Of a DNA stretch of 64,000 nucleotides, positions 22,901-34,900 are shown in pieces; position 1 is the stretch's first letter, and each line of letters opens with the position of its first letter. Below the pieces are notes generated by a model. That model was not told where the DNA came from. It ran no database searches and was given only the letters and a program-made list of their open reading frames with translations. The position numbers and the translations under genes are program-made. This DNA comes from Orobanche coerulescens (Eukaryota; Streptophyta; Magnoliopsida; Lamiales; Orobanchaceae): contig CM065803.1 of NCBI GenBank assembly GCA_033398695.1, positions 43,391,501 through 43,455,500 of the forward strand, given 5' to 3'.

Positions 22901-25900
22901 ATGTTTTAATATGAGTTTATATAATTAGCAATATGAGTTTATATATCCACCTTCTAGGATTCTTGAACGTCTCCAAAGGATATATATATATATATATATA
23001 TATATTGTGCTGTTATCGGGCCGGTTCGTTCTGGGTTTTGACTTATCTGATCCCGGCCCGATAAGCTTACCAGATAAACCCGGGATGAACCTATAAGCCT
23101 ATCGGACAAAATTTCGAACCCGAGACCATTACCGGTAGTCGCCGGTGTAACACCCCCAAACCCTTCGGGAATATTACAGCGCCGCAGACCCCCTCCGTGA
23201 GGATCTACCAGGCTAAATACAGAAAACACATTAACACTATACATGCCGACATGGCTAACAAACGAACCATTAGACCGATTTGGTCTTTTACCACAACATA
23301 CACATCGAGCATACATTACTCTTTCTCGTAACTCATACCCACGCAGGGGTTAACATAAATCAACAATCCCGCATAGGGGAAAATAAACACAACGGAAAGA
23401 CAAAACAAAACATCACCAAATATTCAACACCGGTCTTCATGTGATTAGTATCGCCGTCTTCCATCATCCTTCGTAACGATCCTGTGAATTGCTCCCAAAG
23501 AACTTCGCAAATACACGGACGCAATACAGACATCCACCCCGAATACTGGGGTTAGCAAAACCCCACTGTTTTGCTAGTGCAAGTATAAATACAAAGACAG
23601 GCCATACAAATCATACTCCAAGAACATAGAAATCATGAATATACTTCCCGAGATAATTCACTTGATCAAAACAATTTAGATTACGAAAGATAAGAATAAA
23701 ACCATTTTACAACTTACAAAACATTTTACGATCTCGGGAGTTTATGAAAACGTTTGGGATTTAAGAATTTTCAAGCCTTTCGAAATGCTTAGGGACATAG
23801 CCCAACAATCGTTTATTTCAAAATACAAGTCCGATAGCAGATAACAGGGCCCACGACCCAATTATAACATTCCAATCACAATACAGGGGTCCACGACCCA
23901 AATCATCCATATCACATACTCGCAAGAATACCCCGGTGGAAATTACACCGTATCCAACATTACCATGACAACAGTCTCACTCATCATACCACAGAGCTAC
24001 AATGCACGGAGCAACCACATGACTCACGTACCCATACCAAATTATCACAACCAAGAGACAATTCATTCACAACACATTTATTGGTGCCATTCCAGATAAG
24101 TACCCTACCATTTGATCGCCATTCTAATCGATTTAAATATGCGCCAAAAATCACAGTTCTCCAACAACACATTTCAAAGTTAACCTGGTACGAGACTCAC
24201 GGCCACCGTACCCCGCAGAGCCCCGTCGGACATCCCTGGGTGGCTAACCACAGTTCACGATACGCACACTCACGGCAATACGTATCCCTAGAGGCCCCGT
24301 CGGACCGTCCCTAGGTGAACATACACATATCATCCACAACGCCACGGGAAGCCATAATTCGAATACTAGAATATGCATACAAATGCTAGGTACTTCGCTA
24401 GAATGGCCACTATAGTCGACGTACACTCACAACTAATGTCACACAACCACAAGCAAATACCAATACCAAGCAACACCAAGTGTCACAACCTCCTCACGAA
24501 GGAATAACAACCAATATCGCACACATTACGTTCTTACCGAACAAGTACACATAACATTACGTAATCCCGAAAGGATTACGGTCTATTAAACTCACTCAAA
24601 GTGATCGTAGCATCTTTCAACATACAAAACCAACACATATATTCCGAGAACACATATATTCACGAATTACAAGAATTATTGTTGAAAGACAACATTTATC
24701 GAGAACATACCGATCCCTTTTTACGTTCATTAAACATTGGATTTCGCATAAAATCATTTATCAATAATTATGCCTACGAAACATGAAATGTATGGACAAG
24801 ATACTTGCCTCAAAATCGACGCAAGTATTCACGAACACGGCTCAACCTAAAGCTTCAAACGCCCAATGCTATCAAACGGAAGACGCATTTACGAACGAAA
24901 GGGTTCAACGCGGTTTCTTCGCAAGAAACACGACCTAACATCATACAATCAATAAATCATGGATCATACGAGTTAGAATAATAGTAGAACGCCAAAACCC
25001 TCTAAGGCATTTTACAGGACACCTTCAAGGCGTCGGTCAAGAACTCAACTCAAACAACGAATCGATACGATCCAACCATGGAATAACAAGGGAAATGATA
25101 TAATTCATCTAAATAATCATCAATCCATCAACAAAGCGGAAAGAATCGGACAAAACCCCAAAATCCCCAATTATCCAAAAAGGTAGGTTAAAGGAATTCT
25201 TACCTCTTGATGAATCAAGCATTCAAATCCAAAACCACGGGTTAGATCCGCAATCCGAGCCACCCGATCGAAAAGGAATGAAGAAATTTACACAAGTAAG
25301 TGATAGATGGAGGAACTCTCCCTCTCAAGTCTCTCTCGCGCACGGTTGAAGAAGGGGAGGAAATGAACGATTTACGTTGAAACAACACATTTATAGTGTA
25401 ACACAGACTTATCGGCCGGCCTATCGGCCGATAGCCCAACCGATAGCCATACGGAATGCCGGCGTAGGGTCTATCGACCCCCTATCGGCCGAAAGGCTCT
25501 GGAAGGTGCCCGACGGTGATAGTCTTTCTCTAAACGACCATAACTCTCTCGTCCGGACTCGATTGACTCACCGTTTGAACCATTGGAAAGCTAACTCGAT
25601 GTTCTATAATATTGCAAAGATTTATAATTTTTGGAGTTACCAAAAATTAATGATGATCTAACAAAGACGAACTCATACTTAGAAAAGTCGTTAGAAATCC
25701 CGAATTCAACAAAACGACACCGAAACCCGAGCCTGAATACGAACCGAAGATACGGTTACGAGGTACTCACAAAGACGAATCTAAGAGCTAGTAGAACACA
25801 CGATTTCGACCACCCGAAGGCTCGAAATTCGACAACGGAAGGTAATTACCCCAAACTTTGGGAAATTACGAAAATGGCCCAACTGCCCGAAAATCACCAT

Positions 25901-28900
25901 ACGACAACGAATAATCAAACCAAAGCTCACAACACGTCTAACAAAGTTAAACGGACTTGCGGGAAACTCGGAACAACAGTTTCGGACGAGATTCGCAAGA
26001 ATCGAACTCAAGTGCGGAAAAGTCGCTAAAAAGCACAGAACTCAACGAAACGATACCGAAACGAACTCGGATGTCAAAAAGTGTAGAATTAATCATTCTC
26101 AGAATGACGAAACGGTCATGAGCGAGTCGTCAAAACGGACTCCGACCGAAAAAAAAAAGAATTACCGGAAATCGAAAATTGCGGATATTACATTCTACCC
26201 TCCTTAAAAGGAGTTTCGTCCCGAAACTTAAGACAAGTAGGGAGAAGAAATATTCCGCCAGGAAAACTCAACGAGACACACAAGAATGCGTAACTAATGC
26301 CCAACGGCGAAATGTTACAAACAACGCAAAGGAATATACGGCGTGTAAACACGCTCCACGGGGACCAACACAACGTCGCCGTTAGGGATATAATAAAACC
26401 GACAAGTGACAAGCGTCATCAAACGGATACTATAGCCAAGTCAATTATCCGACAATCACAAGGCACAACGAACGAAAATCAATATGATTGACCAACCCAA
26501 CGGTACATCAATCAAAACGCGAGTCAACCGCTGAACAAACACGAAATCCCACCGCATAAGGGCTGGAAGATCGAAAACGAAACTAATTTCCCGAACTGAA
26601 GGGAATTACGAAGGAGCCTGAATGTTCGCCAATCACGGAACGAGGTCAATATAAACCGAACAATCAAACGATCAAACCACAACGATCGAGACAACAAAGA
26701 TCGAAGAATCATGTTCGAATCACAAAGAACAATAAAGTTCAAACAACAACTCCCAGGATGATCTGGTGAGAACTACAAGACATGCATTGCCGAAGATCCG
26801 CAGGAAAGGGAATAGCGATTGAAAAGTCACAACGACAACGAGTTATTCCGAAATAACACCACACTCGTTCGATCAACAAAAGCAAGGAGCAGGACAAGCT
26901 CAGAAATGTCAACGAACATAATTGAGTCGACAGAGTCGAAAACACAAGAGTTCCAAAGCCGATCCACTTCGAATAAAAGAACTAGTAGAACCAGATGATG
27001 TCACTCCCAAACAAGGTTCACAAGAATCGAACTGAACCCGAAAAAGTAACATCGATAACCAGATCGACCCACAACAAGATCACAGCTCGTTCGGACGATG
27101 AAACCGAAATACAAAACAAGTTCATAAAGTGCCAACGAACATGAGCGAATCGATAGACTGGAGAAAGAGAAAATACCGAAGTCAAAATAGTACGGGCATT
27201 ACCACCGACCTCGTCCACGAAATTCACAAAAACGGGAGCAAGGTAACAAGACATTAAACAACCGACACACAACGGAACCATCACCGATGCACACGGTCAT
27301 ACCAAACCAAGCTCTAACAGCTCGCACATGCGCGACAACGCAGAAATCACCACGAGGCGACAACATTCAACACCAACATCCCGCCTCTCACAGGGGCTAG
27401 CACAACCCATGTGTGGAAAGCGACTCAACGCTCACACCGCCAATTCGATCATACTCGGGAGAAAGTATCAAAATGACAACGCGAACATCATACATTCATA
27501 CCCAGCCCTCAAACGGGAATGGATAGGTTTTAAAAACGAAAACCTCATTTTGAAAATAATTTAGAAGAACACCGGTTGATCTTGAGTATCACCTTTCAAA
27601 AAGTACGAACTTGAAACATCGTTATCGAGACATTGGAGAACCATTTCGCACTTGATAAAAATGAGGACACTTTCTCTTAGTGAAAACTTTCAAAATATTC
27701 GACCCTCGGGTCTAAATATTTTGGTCCTCGAGGTAGAAAATTTTTGAAACATATTGTGACATCTAGGATGTACCACAAGAAAATAACTCATTTGAAAAGT
27801 ATGTCTCGAATTTTTTTTTTTTTTTTTTTAAGATACTCAAGGTTTTCACAAATCCAATAGGCCAGAATGCCCAAAACTCACACATACCGACGTTCACTAA
27901 AACAACTCCTAGCACACGCATCAAAACGTTTAAAATCAAGACAATACATGTCTTTAAACGAAAATAAACGATAAAATACCACATTCAGAACAAAACCACT
28001 GATAAAATACCCTCCCGCACTGGCTAGTGAACAAGTCGAACGCGTATAAGCACAAAGCTTCCACAAGAGACTTGTAAGGCGGGCAAATCGATTCGAAAAT
28101 CATCAACAACGAACAAAAACAACAATAAAAAGATATCACAAGTGACGACACTCCTCGTATAAATCAAATACGAGCGTTGACCAAATACATATCGTGAAAA
28201 TCAAAATTCACATAAAATTCCACCACTTAACAAATAATCATAAAAATAGCTCGTGTCACACGAGGCACAACACAAAGAAGGGAGACTTACTTCCACAGGT
28301 CGCACGAAGATGATGGCCGCGCCTCGATACTAATCACGACCGACACCTCAGACGACGCGTCGCGACACGACTCAGTCAGACAAAATCTGACAAGACAAGA
28401 CAAGACAAGACCCAACAACACACAACCAGACCAGACACCCAAGCTTTCCGCAACCTAAGCTCAGATACCATATTCGTAACACCCCCAAACCCTTCGGGAA
28501 TATTACAGCGCCGCACCCTCCGTGAGGATCTACCAAAGCTAAATACAGAAAACACATTAACACTATACATGCCGACATGGCTAACAAACGAACCATTAGA
28601 CCGATTTGGTCTTTTACCACAACATACACATCGAGCATACATTACTCTTTCTCGTAACTCATACCCACGCAGGGGTTAACATAAATCAACAATCCCGCAT
28701 AGGGGAAAATAAACACAACGGAAAGACAAAACAAAACATCACCAAATATTCAACACCGGTCTTCATGTGATTAGTATCGCCGTCTTCCATCATCCTTCGT
28801 AACGATCCTGTGAATTGCTCCCAGCAACCTGCAAATACCTGGACGCAATACAGACATCCACCCCCCGAATACTCGGGGGTTAGCAAAACCCCACTGTTTT

Positions 28901-31900
28901 GCTAGTGCAAGTATAAATACAAAGACAGGCCATACAAATCATACTCCAAGAACATAGAAATCATGAATATACTTCCCGAGATAATTCACTTGATCAAAAC
29001 AATTTAGATTACGAAAGATAAGAATAAAACCATTTTACAACTTACAAAACATTTTACGATCTCGGGAGTTTATGAAAACGTTTGGGATTTAAGAATTTTC
29101 AAGCCTTTCGAAATGCTTAGGGACATAGCCCAACAATCGTTTATTTCAAAATACAAGTCCGATAGCAGATAACAGGGCCCACGACCCAATTATAACATTC
29201 CAATCACAATACAGGGGTCCACGACCCAAATCATCCATATCACATACTCGCAAGAATACCCCGGTGGAAATTACACCGTATCCAACATTACCATGACAAC
29301 GGTCTCACTCATCATACCACAGAGCTACAATGCGGAGCAACCACATGACTCACGTACCCATACCAAATTATCACAACCAAGAGACAATTCATTCACAACA
29401 CATTTATTGGTGCCATTCCAGCTAAGTACCCTACCATTTGGACTGCCATTCTAATCAGACGAAATATGCGCCAAAAATCACAGTTCTCCAACAACACATT
29501 TCAAAGTTAACCCTGGTACGAGACTCACGGCCACCGTACCCCGCAGAGCCCCGTCGGACATCCCTGGGTGGCTAACCACAGTTCACGATACGCACACTCA
29601 CGGCAATACGTATCCCTAGAGGCCCCGTCGGACCGTCCCTAGGTGAACATACACATATCATCCACAACGCCACGGGAAGCCATAATTCGAATACTAGAAT
29701 ATGCATACAAATGCTAGGTACTTCGCTAGAATGGCCACTATAGTCGACGTACACTCACAACTAATGTCACACAACCACAAGCAAATACCAATACCAAGCA
29801 ACACCAAGTGTCACAACCTCCTCACGAAGGAATAACAACCAATATCGCACACATTACGTTCTTACCGAACAAGTACACATAACATTACGTAATCCCCGGC
29901 AAAGGATTACGGTCTATTAAACTCACTCAAAGTGATCGTAGCATCTTTCAACATACAAAACCAACACATATATTCCGAGAACACATATATTCACGAATTA
30001 CAAGAATTATTGTTTAAAGACAACATTTATCAAGAACATACCGATCCCTTTTTACGTTCATTAAACATTGGATTTCGCATAAAATCATTTATCAATAATT
30101 ATGCCTACGAAACATGAAATGTATGGACAAGATACTTGCCTCAAAATCGGTACGCAAGTATTCCGACGAACACGGCTCAACCGAAAGCTTCAAACGCCCA
30201 ATGCTATCGAAACGGAAGACGGCGGCGAACGAAAGGGTTCAACGCGTTTCTTCGCAAGAAACACGACCCTAACATCATACAATCAATAAATCATCGACCA
30301 TACGAGGAAGAATAATCGTAGAACGCCCGAAAACCCCTCTAAGGCATTTCTGGACACCTTCAAGGCGTCGGTCAAGAACTCAACTCAAACAACGAATCGA
30401 TACGATCCAACCATGGAATAACAAGGGAAATGATATAATTCATCTAAATAATCATCAATCCATCAACAAAACGGAAAGAATCGGACAAAACCCCAAAATC
30501 CCCAATTATCCAAAAAGGTAGGGTTAAAGGAATTCTTACCTCTTGATGAATCAAGCATTCAAATCCAAAAACCACGGGTTAGATCCGCAATCCGAGCCAC
30601 CCGATCGAAAAGGAATGAAGAAATTTACACAAGTAAGTGATAGATGGAGGAACTCTCCCTCTCAAGTCTCTCTCTCGCGCACGGTTGAAGAAGGGGGAGG
30701 AAATGAACGATTTACGCTGAAACAACACATTTATAGTGTAACACAAAGAGACTTATCGGCCGGCCTATCGGCCGATAGGCCCAACCGATAGCCATACGGA
30801 ATGCCGGCAGTAGGGTCTATCGACCCCCTATCGGCCGAAAGGCTCTGGAAGGTGCCCGACAGTGACAGTCTTTCTCTAAAACGACCATAACTCTCTCGTC
30901 CGGACTCGATTGACTCACCGTTTGAACCATTGGAAAGCTAACTCGATGTTCTATAATATTGCAAAGATTTATAATTTTTGGAGTTACCAAAAATTAATGA
31001 TGATCTAACAAAGACGAACTCATACTTAGAAAAGTCGTTTAGAAATCCTGAATTCAACAAAACGACACCGATACCCGAGCACGAATACGAACCGAAGATA
31101 CGGTTACGAGGTACTCACAAAGACGAATCTAAGAGCTAGTAGAACACACGATTTCGACCACCCGAAGGCTCGAAATTCGACAACGGAAGGTAATTACCCC
31201 AAACTTTGGGAAATTACGAAAATGGCCCAACTGCCCGAAAATCACCATACGACAACGAATAATCAAACCAAAGCTCACAACACGTCTAACAAAGTTAAAC
31301 GGACTTGGGAAACTCGAACAACAGCTTTGACGAGATTCGCAAGAATCGAACTCAAGTGCGGAAAAGTCGCTAAAAAGCACAGAACTCAACGAAACGATAC
31401 CGAAACGAACTCGGATGTCAAAAAGTGTAGAATTAATCATTCTCAGAATGACGAAACGGTCATGAGCGAGTCGTCAAAACGGACTCCGACCGAAAAAAAA
31501 AAGAATTACCGGAAATCGAAAATTGCGGATATTACAGCCGGGTGGGTATATCCGGTCCAGCCCGATAAGAAAAATTGGTTTGAAACCGAATCCAAAACCC
31601 GAATCCAAAACCCGAAACCTGAAAATTAAATAAATAAAATTCAAAAAAATTGAAAAATATCAATTTTATATCGGGTTAAAAATGAATATATCAAAAATAA
31701 TGTAAAATATATATATCATGAATACCACACAAGGAAAATCCAGATTTGGAGGCTGGAAATCGTCAACTATTGTCAACTCGTTGGCGACAATCACTTCAAT
31801 ATGGTATGACACAATTAAAGGGGAAATCAACGGGTATTTTTCCGGGTTAACAGTTCGGTCTCTTATCGGCTTCGGTTTCAATTCCATTTTCCGTATCCAG

Positions 31901-34900
31901 TCTGTTAACTTCTGGGAGAGTCTCGGTTTCGTATATTCGGTCCGGGGTGGGTCTCGGATTTATCCGGCCCAATAACAGTCCTATACATATACCACATGAG
32001 CCTCCCACATGAGCCGATTTACTCACCGTCACAAAAATGGTACATCCACAACTATTATGACCGTTGTTGTTTTGGATCAATTAATTATGTGAATGGTGGA
32101 GTTTGTGATGGAATAAATAATGAACTCAATGATAAATATATAATAGTGAAGTTTGTTGTGTGAATTGATTGTGGATGTACTATTGATGCTCCCTTAATAG
32201 GGTATTGATAAGGGTTCAAATCCTGAATATTTCAATTTTATTTTACATAGTCCTCACCCACCCCCTCACCCCCTACTCATTAAGAGGATGTTATGCTAGA
32301 GTTTGCTGAGATCTGGAATTTGGAATTCTGTTTTTAAGAATCTTGCTCAATATGAAGAGTGAAAATTCTTGTTCCTCCTACAGGTTCAAATTTCTTACCT
32401 CTTACCCTACATGTCGAATCATGTTTGAGAAGTGAGTAATATATAATTAAAAATAGTTTGGGGTCGTATTAAAGATAAAAAGAGGAGGGAGTAGATGTTG
32501 AATTATTATAGGAGTTTGTTGACTATTTAAAGATAAAAGAGGAGAGGCATGAAATTGTGTTTTTTTTATACGTAGGTGATCTATACTTCGTATAATTAAT
32601 GCTATGAGAAATGTACCCGCCTCGTAATGCCTTCCAGCTTAAATCATGAGATAATGTATCTTACTAACAATTAAATATACTCCACTTCTGCGCACAAGGA
32701 GTTATCCCCAAGTGATTGCTCCATGCTGGACCCCGATAGATAAGCATGTCGGGTCTCCATAATCCAACCGCAGGTTCTCATCGAGATCCAGCCTCCCACA
32801 CTGCCGCTTGAAGCACATGATATTGTAACTATTCGCCAGCTATCAGGGGGGTTAGTAGGACCTAACCCTTAGTCAAAGACTAAGGGATCATTGGGCTTTG
32901 AGAAATCTAAAGTGTTGCCACTAGGAATTGAACCCCTGACCTCCAACTAAATTGAAGGTCAGGTGGCAACCTGCGCCAATGCATGAAATTGTGTTTTTAT
33001 ATTGCGCCTAATTGTATTATTTAAAAATAAAAGGAGGAGATAGTCATAGAGATAATGCTGTACTATTATATGGTATATATTGGGTAAGACCCCATGTAGT
33101 GCATTCCCTGCCGGATGCACTACATGGGGGTCTCTCTATCTAGTGCATCAAAGTCCATGCACGCCACGTGTAGTGCATCCGGGGGATGCACTACATGGAT
33201 GCACTACATGGGGGTCTCTCCATGGACGGAACCTATATATTGTAGTTATGAAGATAAAAGGAGGATAGAGATACACGTGTAAGAAGTTGTTGGTTGTGTA
33301 TTTAAAAATTAGAAGAAACAAGTGTTGAGATTCAATATGAGATCTAGTGTAAAGGCTATGTTTGTCCCAGGGTCTAAAATACCGGATTCTAGAGTTCAAA
33401 CTTTAAATATTGATAAACAATTTCTTACAAATTTTATAATACAACACAATTTTTCTATCTCGTATTATTTTTAAATAATACAACGGAATATTATTCCGTA
33501 ACGCAACATCATCTCTTTCCTCTTTTACAACAAAATACTATTCCCTCCACCCACCAAAATCGGGCAATTTTGACTTTGATGTGGTCATTTTTTATTATAT
33601 ATGAATAAAAGTTTTATAAAATAATATTTTAAAAATATATACATCAAGATTAAAATAAATCTAACAAATACTCGCATGACTATAATTTTTTTGTATATTT
33701 TAAGTTGCAATTTATCGTTAAATAATATGATTACATGTTATATAATAGTACACCATCATCTAACTTTTCAGATATGATTCGACACATCTTCAGTAAAAAG
33801 TATGGATTATGAATTTTACTACAAGTAAAGAGTCTTACTATTCACAATACTCTCACTACAAAAAGTTCTGAATATGAGAGCGAACCCTAGGACAAATATA
33901 CCCTAAAGAAGGGGAAAATGGTGTATATGTGTAGGGGTGGTATACCGTATTGTACCGAACTTTTTTGCCAATACCGTATACTGTTCCGAAAATTTCGGTA
34001 CAACAAAATTCATACCGATACCGTACCAAAAGTTTCGGTATACCGAAATCCAGTACACCGAAATTTCGGTCGAAATTTCGATATACCGAATTTTATTTCG
34101 GGTATATATCGAACTTATCGAAATACCGAATACCAAAATATCAAAAAAAAATTGATATACCGATATATATCGAAATACCGAACATATGAAATACCGAATA
34201 TATAAAATACATATATTTTTTGGTATTTCGGTATATATCGAAATACATATATATATTGAAATACATATATTTTTTGGTATATCGGTATATATCGAAATAC
34301 CGAAAATAAAAAAATTTCATAAATTTTCGATAGACCTTATCTCCGGTCTCAGCGCTATGGTGGTAAATACGGTATTTCGTCGTTTCGTTATATTTTGCCA
34401 CCCCTACATATCTGAGCTAAAGCCTGGTTTTTCAGAGTTAAAAAGTGGTCGTCCTACAATCTTTTGGTGTCATTCTTACATTTGATATGTGCTATTTTTA
34501 ATTTTGTAAGTGGCATGATTTATCATAGTTTAGTCAAAACTATTAGAAAACCTTCTCGTTATTTTGAGAATTTATATAAAACATTATTTGTAATGCGTAA
34601 CTCCTTCAAGTAGATAATTAAGTTTACTTTGATTAAAATGGTTAACTAAATAATTTATTTATTTATCTTTAGAGTATTATACTTTTGAAGACAATGTAAG
34701 AGGCCTAAATGTAATTGTTGTCATTTCTGTACGAATCGAACCTCATTTCAGGTCAAGGCGGAAACTTTGGTTCTTCAAGGAGATCCAAAGGATAAGATAT
34801 GTCAGGCAGCCGAAGATCTGCACGTTGATCTCGTAGTGGTCGGTAGTCGTGGGTTTGGCATGATTAAAAGGTACGTAAGTTAAACTGCCTGTTGTGCTAT

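Larger units (their letters stand above)
23146..31536 (-). mobile_element. Non-coding gypsy-like LTR element B (LARD-type)
   Basis: LTRs 23146-26192 (3047 bp) and 28475-31536 (3062 bp); exact target duplication GCCGG (23141-23145, 31537-31541). Primer site TGGTATCTGAGC lies inside the 5' LTR on the minus strand (about 28461-28472), and the polypurine tract AAGGAGGGTAGAA lies at 26193-26205. The LTRs start TGTAATATCCGC and end GGGTGTTACA like A and C. The internal region (26193-28474) contains no gag or pol frame on either strand, so it must be mobilised in trans. The right LTR begins CGTAAC instead of TGTAAC on the plus strand, a change in the terminal dinucleotide. Confidence 0.93.
23005..31983. 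mobile_element. hAT-type MITE in USP intron 2, split by LTR element B
   Basis: The left end TTGTGCTGTTATCGGGCCGG and the reversed right end TAGGACTGTTATTGGGCCGG pair over about 20 bp. The 8-bp flanks TATATATA and TACATATA agree at 7 of 8. Without element B the MITE is about 583 bp, GC-rich near the ends and without coding capacity. It inserted into a (TA)n tract. Confidence 0.7.

Noticed and set aside
33903..34485. Ile/Tyr-rich proteins on both strands
   Set aside because: Translation of GGTATTTCGGTAT inverted repeats in a hAT MITE.
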